Positions 30,836 through 41,520 of a DNA stretch of 64,000 nt are shown in pieces. Position numbers and translations under genes: made by a program. Positions within the stretch are counted from its first letter, which is position 1; every line of letters begins with the position of its first letter. This stretch comes from Diploptera punctata (lineage: Eukaryota > Arthropoda > Insecta > Blattodea > Blaberidae). Below the pieces are notes generated by a model that saw nothing but the letters and a program-made list of their open reading frames with translations, searched no databases and was not told the origin of the DNA. Where the stretch lies: the NCBI GenBank assembly GCA_030220185.1, contig JASPKZ010007285.1, positions 172,001 through 236,000 of the forward strand, read 5' to 3'.

Positions 30836-31222
30836 GTCTATACATGAACAGCATTGGACATTGCATACTACACATCTGTGGCGTATGGAATTTGGTGTAA
30901 ATAAAGAAATGGGAATTGGCTTATTATTGCTGGCAGTTTGTGTTTCCAGAATGTTCAGTAATTAAGTTGATTGTTGCAAATTCTCAACATTATGACGCGA
31001 ACACCTGAGGATGAACGGCTCGTACCAACTTTGTAAAGCCAAATTTCCAACGTCTTGCGCCCAGGCGATAAGATCCCTCCTTGTATAACCCAGTTTACGC
31101 ACAAGTTTATTTTCAAGTCTACAGCTTCTTAATTACATCCCTCCACTACACTTACAAACACCCCACGTTCAACTGTTTCTAGAGAAGGGACCGGCACAGT
31201 GCCCTCACACTCCTAGTCGTCA
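30835..31222. other. no recognisable feature
   Basis: Unique-looking sequence between AAT tracts. Confidence 0.4.
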
Positions 31223-31300
<78 letters not shown>

Positions 31301-31318
31301 TAATACAATAATAATAAT
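31223..31318. repeat. (AAT)n microsatellite
   Basis: About 30 units with rare AAC. Confidence 0.95.
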
Positions 31319-31319
31319 T

Positions 31320-31694
31320 TGTACAAAAAACACCAGATTACGTTTATATAACACTTAGGCTAGACCAGTGTTAACCTATGGTAGTGAAGCATGGACACTA
31401 AAAAGACAACATGAAAGCAGAATAACGGCTTGTGAAATGAGATTCATGAAAGGTACACCGATATCTTAAAAGAATTGAAGACTACGCCAATTTTGGAATA
31501 TATTAAACAGTACCAACTAAATTGGAAACACCATCTTGAAATAATGAGTTCAAATCGCATCCCCAAAGCTGTTTATAATTATATACCAAGAGGACGAAGA
31601 TCTCTGGGCCATCCTATGAAACGCTGGAGGGAAAATTTTCTGTAGGATTTTAACAGGCCTTGGCCTAATACGTTGAAGGAAGGAGAAGAAGAAG

Positions 31695-31755
<61 letters not shown>
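31320..31755 (+). mobile_element. LINE-H 3' fragment with (AAT)n tail
   Basis: Encodes VLTYGSEAWTLKRQHESRIT and ACEMRFMKG, then shifted YQEDEDLWAIL-like sequence. Ends TTTAACAGGCCTTGGCCTAA, TACGTTGAAGG and GAA, followed by AAT (31696-31755). The AGGCC..GGCCT hairpin is present. A terminal fragment of the same family is at 50150. Confidence 0.7.
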
Positions 31756-31756
<1 letters not shown>

Positions 31757-32070
31757 CTATCTATCTTCGGGTTTTTACAGCTGCTGCCGTCTTCCCGTGC
31801 CAAACCTCCAAAGCCTACGGTCTTGGGCATCTTCGATGCTTAGCCCTCTAGCTTGCATTACTGTCTTCATGTTTTCCTTCCATGTTAACCTTGGTCTCCC
31901 TCTTTTCTTCTTTCTATTCGGATGCCATTCATATAGTTGCTTCGGCCATCGCTCATCTTCCATTCTTAAAACATGTCCTAACCACCTTAATTCCTTCTCC
32001 TCAATTCTTTCAATTATGCTCTCTTCTGCTTCCATTATGTTTCTAATTTCCTTATTTGTGACATGTTCTA
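31756..32070 (-). mobile_element. LINE-C 3' fragment (copy 2)
   Basis: The minus frame at 31775-32131 encodes LEHVTNKEIRNIMEAEESI, KELRWLGHVLRMEDERWPKQ, RKKKRGRPRLTWKENM and RRLWRFGTGRRQQL stop: open across about 95 codons, the best copy of this family. (GATA) tail at the junction with AAT. Confidence 0.85.
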
Positions 32071-32089
32071 ATAATAATAATAAAAATAA

Positions 32090-32370
32090 TAATAATTTAT
32101 TTATAATCAGGTTTAGAGTGTAATAAAACATCTTCCTATGCCCAAAGTTTTATAAATGTTTATTTATTTATCCATTCTTTTCTATTTTCCTACTCCAATT
32201 CTTCCAGCCCTATCTCCCTCATAGCTTTTCTTACATCATCCATCCATTTAAATCTAGGTCCACCTCTTTTTCCTTTCCCAGGTGGAATCCATTCCGAAGC
32301 TTGTCTGGGTAATCTTGTTTCTGGCATCCTACGTATATCACTATACCAGTCTAGTTGTCTGTATCTCACA
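32090..32370 (-). mobile_element. LINE-Q 3' fragment
   Basis: The minus frame from about 32370 encodes RYRQLDWYSDIRRMPETRLP, WIPPGKGKRGGPRFKWMDD and MREIGLEELE stop, then a 3' UTR of about 90 bp ending at AAT repeats. (AAT)n also lies upstream (32372-32440). Confidence 0.75.
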
Positions 32371-32371
32371 A

Positions 32372-32381
32372 TAATAATGAC

Positions 32382-32440
<59 letters not shown>
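32372..32440. repeat. (AAT)n microsatellite
   Basis: About 23 units. Confidence 0.95.
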
Positions 32441-32441
<1 letters not shown>

Positions 32442-32634
32442 TGTATTGTATTGTAAGCCCACGTTTTCCCTTTACACAGATTTAGGCGCTCTCCCCCTAC
32501 AGGGAAGAATTTCAACCATACTAATTTAGTTACACTTGTTTTCATATAGATGTAATTTGAGTGGTCCGTTGTCAGCGTTCTGCCTCATACTGACATCTAG
32601 GAAACCAAGGTAGTACTAGGACGGGAAAATTCGG

Positions 32635-32846
32635 TAAATTTTGCTTAGAGGTCTTTTCATTCAGGCTTCAGGATTTTTTAAGAGCCTGAAAATCTTCAGA
32701 CTCGGGACCCACGGCTTAAGGTCTCTCCCGGAGGACTTGTTCCTTGGATTCTTCCGTCCTAAAAAATCCATCGACCCCGGCCGGGTTTGAACCCGCGACC
32801 CTCGGGACCAGAGGCAAGGAGCATAACCACTAGTCCACCGCGGCCG
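32635..32846 (-). mobile_element. S4 tRNA-derived SINE, full-length
   Basis: On minus the head CCGCGGTGGACTAGTGGTTA holds an A-box-like TGGACTAGTGG, and the B box is GGTTCAAACCC. The body has gggacttgtccttgg-type and gtgggtcccgagtctgaa strings and ends aaatttaccg. Bounded by (AAT)n on the head side. Confidence 0.8.

Positions 32847-32887
<41 letters not shown>
32847..32887. repeat. (AAT)n microsatellite
   Basis: Between S4 and LINE-O. Confidence 0.9.
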
Positions 32888-32888
<1 letters not shown>

Positions 32889-33016
32889 TATTTCAATTAT
32901 ATACAGATTTTCAATGATTACACATCTTTCTATGCCTAAAGTTTTATTTTTCTTCTCCACTTGTCCCTATCAATCCACTCCATGTCCTCCAGTCCCCTTG
33001 TTCTCATCCGAATTAT
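32888..33016 (-). mobile_element. LINE-O 3' end (copy 2)
   Basis: Matches 21564-21690: minus RTRGLEDMEWIDRDKW-type sequence (cactccatgtcctccagtcc on plus), then the 3' UTR to AAT. Confidence 0.65.
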
Positions 33017-33160
33017 AATTTTTAGGATGGAAATCCAAGTGACAACACCTCCGGGAGAGCCTTTAAGCCGTGCGTCCTGAGTTTTAAGATTTTCAAGCCC
33101 GTAAAAGAACCGCAAGCCTGAATAATAATATATGTGTGCAAAAGTTGATCGACCTTGAAT
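33017..33160 (+). mobile_element. S4 SINE, headless fragment
   Basis: S4 body (ctccgggagagcctttaagc, tcctgagttttaagattttc, gaaccgcaagcctgaat) in plus orientation, with an AAT stretch near the end and then tgtgcaaaagttgatcgacc. Confidence 0.65.
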
Positions 33161-33425
33161 GGGAAATGAAGAGAGGAATGGAATCTTGTTGAAAAACGAG
33201 AGGGAAAACGCCCGGTTGCTAGATCAAGAATGAGGTGAGAGAATAACACAAATTTAAATTTGAGAGAGAGGATGATTGGAAAACATTGGTTCGGGATAGT
33301 CATGTATGGAGAAGTTATGTCTGCGCGGCCATGGAACTGCGGCTTCATTGGTACCAGTGAGTTAGTTCTCTAGATTCAGTTCTGGAAATAGTGCTATTAT
33401 GCATCGTGTCGTCCCACTGTATCTA
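33161..33425 (+). mobile_element. LINE-A fragments, degenerate
   Basis: 33161-33366 follows GNE..GKPEGKRPV..YVRA..MN with many changes and the tagttc tail. 33374-33425 matches the earlier NSGNACYYAL-RLL region, so two truncated copies are adjacent. Confidence 0.65.
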
Positions 33426-33714
33426 AAGTTATCTTAAAGTCTCGGTGATTTAGATTAAGAGAATGCACACAAATGATATTTTATCGAACGGAATAATTAT
33501 TAAAGTATATTGTAGTGCGGGATTAGAATCTCGTGGATTTATATGAAACAATTAGCGCATGCGCACTTGCTACTTTGTATTGTGTTTAATTTAAGCGAAA
33601 CTTACTGAAGTTTCTCTCGTCTTTGAAAACAGATATTTTTGTTTCAGTCCGCTAATGAAATTGGCTCGCTGCTTCCTTCAATAAGGGGATAAAGACAACA
33701 CTGCATTCAATAAG
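33426..33714. other. no recognisable feature
   Basis: Unique-looking spacer before the tandem array. Confidence 0.4.
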
Positions 33715-34685
33715 CCTTATGCAGATTTCAGTGGCGGCTAGTGTCTCCTATTGTCGATTGAAACAACCTTTTTTTTACCATTAGCGGCTCTTGTACTTTT
33801 TTTGCTAATTCATAAAGAAAAAACCTTTTGAGGTTGTTCTCGTGAAAAGCTTTATGCAGATTGCAGTGGCGGCAAGTGTCTCCTATTGTCGATTGAAACA
33901 ACCTTTTTTTTACCATTAGCGGCTCTTGTACTTTTTTTTGCTAATTCAGAAAGAAAAAACCTTTTGAGGTTGTTCTCGTGAAAAGCTTTATGCAGATTGC
34001 AGTGGCGGCAAGTGTCTCCTATTGTCGATTGAAACAACCATTTTTTTTACCATTAACGGCTCTTGTACTTTTTTTTGCTAATTCAGAAAGAAAAAACCTT
34101 TTGAGGTTGTTCTCGTGAAAAGCTTTATGCAGATTGCAGTGGCGGCAAGTGTCACCTATTGTAGATTGAAACAATCAAATTTGTATTACCATTAGCGGTT
34201 CTTGTACTTTTTTGCTAATTCAGAAAGAAAAAACCTTTTGAGGTTGTTCTCGTGAAAAGTTTTATGCAAATAGCAGTGGCGGCTAGTGTCGCCTATTGTA
34301 GATTGAAACAACCAAATTTGTATTACCATTAGCGGCTCTTGTATTTCTTTTTTGCGAATTCAGAAAGAAAAATACCTTTTGAGGTTGTTCTCGTGAAAAG
34401 CTTTATGCAGATTGCAGTGGCGGCAAGTGTCACCTATTGTAGATTGAAACAACCAAATTTGTATTACTATTAGCGGCTCTTGTATTTTTTTGCGAATTCA
34501 GAAAGAAAAAACCTTTTGAGGTTGTTCTCGTGAAAAGCTTTATGCAAATAGCAATGGCGGCTAGTGTCACCTATTGTAAATTGAAGCAACCAAATTTGTA
34601 TTACCGTTAGCGGCTCTTGTATTTTTTTTTTTTTGCGAATTCAGGAAGAATAAAGCTATTGAGGTTTTTCTCATCAAAAGATTCT
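33715..34685. repeat. minisatellite of seven units of about 136 bp
   Basis: gcagat/gcaaat anchors lie at 33721, 33856, 33992, 34129, 34266, 34407 and 34544, giving periods of 135-141. Each unit has cagtggcggc, cctattgt, gaaacaacc, a poly-T run, accattagcggctcttgta, and ccttttgaggttgttctcgt. The last unit is worn and joins the palindrome below. Minus-strand frames of 61-62 codons inside it are periodic artefacts, since 136 is not a multiple of three. Confidence 0.9.
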
Positions 34686-36227
34686 TCGCGACCAACCAGA
34701 CATCTAGCAGGCTACTAACGTATTATATAGATGATGAAGATCGGTAAAGTTCTATTAGAGGCCTGTTATTTCAGGCTTAAGGTTCTTTTGCGAACTAGAA
34801 AGTATTCAGACTCGGGACCCACGGAATAAAGTCCCTCCCGGGGACATGTTCCTTGGATTTTTCTATCAGCATCAGAGGCAAGGAACATATCAACTAGACC
34901 ACTGCAGGACTTTTGCTTTCATCAAATACTAGCGAATACCTGGCGTGCGCTGCTACGACTAAACAAACGAAACATGTGTTATTATTTTTTAATTGAATAG
35001 GTAAATAATACATTACGATGCGATATTTGGAAGTGGTTTTTACAGAATCGAGGAAAAATGTTTAAAAACCCAGCGATAGTGACGTTTTAATTACCTCGAT
35101 TCTGTAAAACACTTCACAAACGTGCGTTGTGCATAATTTTTTGCACGATGGTGTTTCCAACAAAGATGTTAATAGTTTACTATTATTTATTATTTTGAAA
35201 ACACCATCGTGCAAAAAATTATGCACAACGCACGTTTGTGAAGTGTTTTACAGAATCGAGGTAATTAAAACGTCACTATCGCTGGGTTTTTAAACATTTT
35301 TCCTCGATTCTGTAAAAACCACTTCCAAATATCGCATCGTAATGTATTATTTACCTATTCAATTAAAAATAAATAACACATGTTTCGTTTGTTTAGTCGT
35401 AGCAGCGCACGCCAGGTATTCGCTAGTATTTGATGAAAGCAAAAGTCCTGCAGTGGTCTAGTTGATATGTTCCTTGCCTCTGATGCTGATAGAAAAATCC
35501 AAGGAACATGTCCCCGGGAGGGACTTTATTCCGTGGGTCCCGAGTCTGAATACTTTCTAGTTCGCAAAAGAACCTTAAGCCTGAAATAACAGGCCTCTAA
35601 TAGAACTTTACCGATCTTCATCATCTATATAATACGTTAGCGGCTCTTGTATTTTTTTTTTTTGCGAATTCAGGAAGAATAAAGCTATTGAGGTTTTTCT
35701 CATCAAAAGATTCTTCGCGACCAACCAGACATCTAGCAGGCTACTAACGTATTATATAGATGATGAAGATCGGTAAAGTTCTATTAGAGGCCTGTTATTT
35801 CAGGCTTAAGGTTCTTTTGCGAACTAGAAAGTATTCAGACTCGGGACCCACGGAATAAAGTCCCTCCCGGGGACATGTTCCTTGGATTTTTCTATCAGCA
35901 TCAGAGGCAAGGAACATATCAACTAGACCACTGCAGGACTTTTGCTTTCATCAAAATCTAGCGAATACCTGGCGTGCGCTGCTACGACTAAACAAACGAA
36001 ACATGTGTTATTTATTTTTAATTGAATAGGTAAATAATACATTACGATGCGATATTTGGAAGTGGTTTTTACAGAATCGAGGAAAAATGTTTAAAAACCC
36101 AGCGATAGTGACGTTTTAATTACCTCGATTCTGTAAAACACTTCACAAACGTGCGTTGTGCATAATTTTTTGCACGATGGTGTTTTCAAAATAATAAATA
36201 ATAGTAAACTATTAACATCTTTGTTGG
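34605..36227. repeat. two-step palindrome with near-identical arms
   Basis: 34715-35156 is the inverse of 35198-35640 around a 41-bp centre. 34605-35156 is then repeated directly at 35635-36185. The centre sequence reappears inverted at 36186-36227, so 35157-35640 and 35744-36227 are also inverse. CGTTAG is shared at the 34605 and 35635 edges. The arms differ at only a few bases. They contain an S4-derived segment (34735-34915) and the last part of the 136-bp array. A recent template switch or an assembly/sequencing palindrome are both possible. Confidence 0.9.
34735..34915 (-). mobile_element. S4-derived segment inside the palindrome arm
   Basis: Matches the S4 body (cagactcgggacccacgg, gttccttggattttt) without a B box. 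Carried along at 35440-35620 (+) and 35765-35945 (-) by the palindrome. Confidence 0.6.
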
Positions 36228-36699
36228 AAATATTTGCGTTCATTATAAACAACTGACTAACATTAGTAGTGAGGGCTATGTTTATTACTTGAAAAAACAG
36301 GAGGTCATGAGACCAATTTAGTGATAAAATGGCGGCAAGTATGTATTTATTGTTGTATATTGTTTCAAATAAAGTTCCGTTCATTTAAAATGCAATAATT
36401 TGTATCGTATAATTGTATTAACACTGCCTCTTGGATATTTTTTGTATAAACATTGTATGTAGTATATATAGAGGGCTGTGTTTGTAATATGTAATGTTAC
36501 AGTATAGTTATTTAGATGGGTAACCCCGAAATGTAGGAAATTGAAGTTTCAGTCATGGTCGCCATTGCTGTAAGTACGACAGAACGCACTATCGAGCAAA
36601 AAAGAAAAGTACGGGTTAATAAACTGTGTGGTATAAATTGCGACCAAACAAACATGGCGGTTGCTAGTAAATTATTAAATCCGGATTTCAGGAAAACCC
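36228..36699. other. no recognisable feature
   Basis: Unique-looking; frames on both strands at 36512-36814 have no domain. Confidence 0.4.
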
Positions 36700-36865
36700 C
36701 CACTTCTAGTGACCGGATCTCGCTGATTTTTGGTAAATAACCATCTCGATTTATTTTAACAGCATATACTGAGTTTCGTTGTGAAATATCACGAATTGCG
36801 ACCGCTAGAAACATTTTAAAATTTTCGTTACAGGTGAACTCCTACGCCTAATGGATTTAGAGAAT
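36700..36865 (+). repeat. R6 dispersed repeat, copy 3
   Basis: cggatctcgctgatttttgg, gagtttcgttgtgaaatatc, gcgaccgctagaaac, then ttacaggtgaactcctacgc: the most complete R6 3' part. Confidence 0.65.
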
Positions 36866-37567
36866 AATATATAGCCACTAAGTACTCTCCTTACTTGAAA
36901 ACCTGTATGCACCAATGTCCATAAGAATCGACAGACTATTTTTCGAGCTTTGCGACCACAAACATACATGCAGGCTATAACCGTAAACGTTATCCTTATG
37001 TAATAATAATAATAATTTGGGTATTCTTTTTATTCAATTTTTAATCTAAAAACATCATTTAAGTAATTTACCCTAAATATTATTTATTTTACAATGTTAA
37101 ATATAATAGATCATTTTTATAACATCAATATGAAATGTAACAATTATTACGTCACATATATTGTTGTGATAAATAATAGATACTGAATTCACAGACAAAA
37201 GTTTACGACAAAAGAAAGTTTAAATAATGTGGTCTTAAGTCGGCCGAACGTCAAAAATATGATTGGCTATCGAGGAATGAAGACGGGCGTATCGTGTTAT
37301 TTCTTGATTATGTCATTACCAATTAGAAATTGACATAATTTGCAACAGAAGAAGAAGAAGGAGATGGCTACAAGGATGTGAAAAAGATCGACGCTATTGA
37401 ATCATATCAAAATAAAAGTTTAAATAACAATTAGTGACATGTTGAATTATATTGGTTAAATCTACAAGAAAATCATAAATAGAAATGACGTTAGTCTAGT
37501 GAAATAAAACAAATTAAATTACCAGAAATAATTTAATAGTGTCGTAATATTTAAAATAAATTAAATA

Positions 37568-37570
<3 letters not shown>
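36866..37570. other. no recognisable feature
   Basis: AT-rich; a short AAT run at 37002-37016 and a GAA run at 37349-37360 only. Confidence 0.4.

Positions 37571-37611
<41 letters not shown>
37571..37611. repeat. (TA)n microsatellite
   Basis: About 20 units, left border of R5 copy 1. Confidence 0.95.
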
Positions 37612-37613
<2 letters not shown>

Positions 37614-37965
37614 TCTTCTTCCTCCTCATCTAGGGGATATGTGGATGGCGACCACAAGGTGTCCAACCTGAGCAAAACATTTCTTCCACTTACTTATGTT
37701 TTGCACTCTTTTAACTTTACTATCTAACCTCTCTTGGTTAACTCTTGTTTTTTTCGACCTCGACGCTATTAGGGCATCCGAGGACTAGGGAGTCTTTCCT
37801 TTCTTCCATTTCTTCTTTCCTTTATTTTCTTTTCATCTCCAGAAAAGCCTGACCAGAGGCTATAAGATGGCAGCCCCATCACTGGTCTTGCCTTCCTTTG
37901 GCCAGCAACCAATCGAAGGGAATATTATTATGCTTTCAAGTCTTATACGAGAATTTCCCGGAAGC
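37612..37965 (-). repeat. R5 dispersed repeat, copy 1
   Basis: Inverse of 50216-50560 over about 340 bp with few differences (ctaggggatatgtggatggc, acttatgttttgcactcttt, ggcagccccatcactggtct, ggccagcaaccaatcgaagg). Unclassified; frames of 60-74 codons occur in the 50-kb copy, without domains. (TA)n lies on both sides here. Confidence 0.75.
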
Positions 37966-38041
37966 ATCAAACTAATGACGACCACAGCATGAAAAAGGAC
38001 AACTCTTGGAAGAAAAAAAATATTTTGCTTTTAGCACATGG

Positions 38042-38046
<5 letters not shown>

Positions 38047-38081
<35 letters not shown>
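38047..38081. repeat. (TA)n microsatellite
   Basis: Right border of the R5 region. Confidence 0.95.
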
Positions 38082-38084
<3 letters not shown>

Positions 38085-39189
38085 GAATATACGACTAATT
38101 TAAATAATTCATATTAATAATTACACATTATTAAAAATATATTTAAAGGAAGAATAATATAAATGAAAATAAAATCGCGAATACTACCAAGCCGAAAATA
38201 TATATCTATAGTCATCAGATCAAATGATAGAAACGATATTTATAAGTTCCATCTTTATTGCCTAATATTATTTAAATAAATAATTTATTGAAGAATCAAA
38301 TGTTTTATTTGACTACAAAATTTCTTTACTCGCCATAATTGTGTTGATCAGCGGCTCCCCTGAAGAGATCTACATGCCGGTGCAAAAATTAAATAAACGG
38401 ACTGAATAGAATATTTAATGAAAGAAATCCATTACCTAAGAAACCCCGTCACATATATCGGCGCCGCAACGTGGCTCGAAAAGAACAAGTAGAAACAAGG
38501 CTGAATTTTCATGTATGCCTATAAAGATTTAAAATAGCAACCTGGGATTTGAAAACTTTAAATGAATGTCTAGACTCACATAAATTCATATTTATAACAA
38601 ACATAAATACGTTTAAACGCTCTAATATTACATTGAACAAAAGTATCGATTTTTTTAGAACATCCTGTGTGGATAATAACGCAGGCAACGACTTATTTGA
38701 AGCCATGTAATTACTGTTAATCCCAAAACAGAAGATAGTGAGTAATTTCCCAACAGCAGACAATATTCCAGTCTCCTTAGAACGTAGTTTTTCAATTGTT
38801 CCTGGAGGAAATTACCTCTAAGAACTCCGAAACAGCGACAATGTATCAATCGATAGAGATGCAAACAGCTGAATGTCGCAGGAAATTGGTTAGGTTGGCA
38901 ATAGTTTCTCAATTCTGCTACGTATTGCAAGCCATTTCCTCGACATTGTTTCTAGTTCCGTAAATACACACTACATGGCGCCATATTGAAATTCTTGGGA
39001 AATGTCATCCAATTGTAAATCCGTTTTCCTCACATTTACAGATAACTAAATTATCCGAAATATAAATAGAGTTGAAAGGAAAAAGTCAGTCGTACAGGAA
39101 CTGCAGAGACTAATCGAATTTTTCAGCAAGTCGAAATTATATTCAGATTTTGCTGGTTTAAATGGATTCTAAAATTTTTGATTTACGGT
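38082..39189. other. no recognisable feature
   Basis: About 1.1 kb of unique-looking AT-rich DNA. Minus frames of 84-91 codons near 38509-38930 lack domains, and I do not call them genes. Confidence 0.45.
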
Positions 39190-39340
39190 ATTCTGGCACC
39201 CTTAATGATCGGATTTCGCTGATTATTTTAGAATACCTTTCTCATTTTATTACAATGACATATACCGAGTTTCGTTGTGAACAATTGAAAATTGCGGCCG
39301 ATAGAGCTATTTTTAAATTTTAATACCTAATGATCCCCTC
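39190..39340 (+). repeat. R6 dispersed repeat, copy 4
   Basis: gatcggatttcgctgatta, gagtttcgttgtgaacaat, attgcggccgatagagc. A further worn piece may lie at 39400-39450. Confidence 0.6.
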
Positions 39341-39493
39341 AGTCCTAATAGTACAATTTTGCTAGTTAGCGATCTCGAAATTTCTTTTATAATTGATTGC
39401 TATGTTCTAGTCTAGTTCCGAAAAGCAAAAATTCCGGCCGCTAGAGCATTAACTGTCATCCACTATGGAAATGAGCTTGGACACTAATAAATA

Positions 39494-39722
39494 CAGGGTG
39501 CGGCATAAGTCAATTAAACACTGCCACATGGTTGCAATGAAAAAATCAGATTGGTTGAAACGGGGTTTGAATATGGGACCTTCAGAATATAATCTCAAAC
39601 ACTACAGCTTGAGGTAATTTGCAAAGTAAGGAACAATTTCGGTAGTTGTTTTTTGTAGAGATGTTGTAAGCTACAGAAAATAATATTTGTGTTTTGGGTT
39701 AACTGACTTATGCTGCACTCTG
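39494..39722. mobile_element. R7 MITE, Tc1/mariner type, complete
   Basis: The ends CAGGGTGCGGCATAAGTCA and TGACTTATGCTGCACTCTG pair as inverted repeats of about 24 bp, extending to AATTAA/TTAA. TA stands on both sides (39492-39493 and 39723-39724), the Tc1/mariner target. 229 bp, no coding capacity. A second, right-truncated copy starts at 62984. Confidence 0.85.
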
Positions 39723-39732
39723 TATAGGTCTA

Positions 39733-40340
39733 TATACTTACTTACTCACTGGCACTATCGAACCCGTAGGTTCATGGCCGCGCGGACATAAGCTCTCCAT
39801 ACATCCCTATCCTGAGCTAATGCTTTCCAATTATTTCCTGTGTAATCTACTTCCCTCAAATCATAGTTAATGTTATTCTCCCACCTCATTCTTGGTCTAC
39901 CAACTGGGCGTTTTCCCTCTGGCTTTCCTACAAGAAGCTTCCATGCAAGTCTTTCATTCCTCATACGTGCAACATTTTCTGCCCAACGCAGTCTACGAGA
40001 CTTAACTGTTCTTATTATATCTGGCTTCCTATAAAGACCATGCAGTTCATTGTTATGTAGTCTTCTCCATTCACCTGTCTGTTCATCTCTCTTTGGTCCA
40101 AAAATTTTCCTAAGTACTTTATTCTCAAATACTTGTAATCTCCTTTCCTTCCTTAAAGTAAGAGTCCATGTTTCGCACCCATATAATATAACTGGTAGAA
40201 TAATAGTTTTATATATTTTCAGCTTAACGTTTTTTGAAAGGAGTTGGGACATCAAGAGTCTCTGCAATGCATAATAGCACGCATTTCCAGAATTGAGACT
40301 ATGTTTAATTTCTTTGTGCATCTCATTCCTATTTGTCATT
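39733..40340 (-). mobile_element. LINE-A 3' fragment, least decayed
   Basis: 5'-truncated copy with (GTAA)-type tail (tacttacttactcac on plus). The whole remaining coding part is open. Confidence 0.9.
39755..40339 (-). pseudogene. LINE-A post-RT C-terminal region, uninterrupted (194 codons)
   Basis: Runs from TNRNEMHKEIKHSLNSGNAC through IILPVILYGCETWTLTLRKE (about 52-71), FGPKRDEQTGEWRRLHNNEL, RRLRWAENVARMRNERLAW, KPEGKRPVGRPRMRWENNIN and stop after NLRVR. No stop or shift. AWAGHV of other copies is WAENV here. The RT catalytic Asp pair lies upstream of the truncation and is missing. The start codon is arbitrary. Confidence 0.85.
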
Positions 40341-40369
40341 ACAATATTGTTTGTTTATATTATTACTTC

Positions 40370-40600
40370 GGTCTCGGTTGTCTCGTGCTTATGTCCCTGG
40401 CATCTGATCCCGAATTTAACCCGGCTGGGGTCGATCGATTTTTTTTCTTGATGGAAAAATCAAAGGGAGAAGTTCTCCGAGAAAAAAAAAACTTTAAACC
40501 ATTGGTCTCGAGTCAGAAGATTGTCAGGTTGGTAAAAGAACCGCAAGCCTGAATAAAATGGTCTCTGTGCAAAATTTACCGACCTTCTACTCCCTAGTAA
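40370..40600 (+). mobile_element. S4 tRNA-derived SINE, diverged
   Basis: Worn head (gtctcgtgcttatgtccctgg, B box mutated to gaatttaacccgg), then ggtcgatcgattttttttct, gtctcgagtcagaagattgt, ggtaaaagaaccgcaagcc and a caaaatttaccgacctt end. Confidence 0.7.
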
Positions 40601-40879
40601 TACGTTTGTTATCTACTATAGGTCGTCTCTACCTTAAAAGACAGTAGCGAATTAGATGTAGTATGTACCTCTCTCACTCGCACTCCTATGCCCTGCTATT
40701 AGCTCCATCCTTTTCTACTCCCGCGATGTTGCCAATTTAAAAAATGCAAAAGTGATGAATTTAATAAAATTATGATGTGGTCGTATAGAGAATTTTCTGC
40801 TCTTCCTGAATGTATAAATTTTAAAGTCTTAAGTAATTAATATAATTAATAGTTTTGACTATTAAACTCATGCCCTAAA
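40601..40879. other. no recognisable feature
   Basis: Unique-looking spacer. Confidence 0.35.
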
Positions 40880-41060
40880 TGGGAATCAATGACCAATCAC
40901 ATTTCAATGATTTTTTATTTACAACCAAACACAGTCGTGTTTCGCCTCGAATTTATCAAGTAAAGTTTATCATATTAAAGAGAGCACTTCCTTTTTAACA
41001 TTCTGAATAGGTCATAGCATTATTTTGCAGTGAGTGACCCGATAAAAAATACGGCTACCA
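40880..41060 (+). repeat. R8 repeat, copy 1
   Basis: gaccaatcacatttcaatga, then ttctgaataggtca and attattttgcagtga match 48190-48340 in the same orientation. The latter leads into a DDE transposase pseudogene, so R8 may be the 5' end of that transposon family. Confidence 0.6.
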
Positions 41061-41520
41061 GATTGTATATATAGTGCATGGATGTCAGCACATAGTGGAT
41101 GCGGGAGATAATATAAAAACATTTGTAGCAATTGATTATACCACACAAAAAAGAAACCACTGTTTGCGCTCTCTTAAACGAATTATTTTCCAGGAAAAGA
41201 CATTGCAGAAAAATATAATTGACATATTTAAATCATATGACATCAGAAATTAATTAATACCTTCATAGTAGTAGTAGTATTCAAATGTTCTGACGCTCTT
41301 GATTTGTCATCATTCGCTTGTTAATACCTATAACGTTGGTTATAAATTTCTCCACTTGGGTGAATTCTTACAATATTGCGATCCTTTGGCAATAAATAAT
41401 ATGATCTTGTTGGAGTGATGAACGAAAGAAGCATATGAAGCATACCTACCATTTCTCTTTTGTTTTAAAACATCACCGTTTACATTAAATATATAAATAT
41501 TTTAAAATAACTATAGTTAA
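41061..41520. other. no recognisable feature
   Basis: AT-rich; no coding frame. If R8 copy 1 belongs to a DDE transposon, decayed transposon sequence may extend here. Confidence 0.35.

Noticed and set aside
33715..34685. CRISPR-like array
   Set aside because: The 136-bp units are contiguous tandem repeats without unique spacers, and the genome is clearly eukaryotic.
35157..35198. 41-bp palindrome centre as a replication origin or telomere-resolution site
   Set aside because: Nothing but its position supports this; rearrangement or artefact is simpler.
38509..38930. Overlapping 84- and 91-codon minus frames
   Set aside because: No domain or repeat partner; length within chance for unique DNA.
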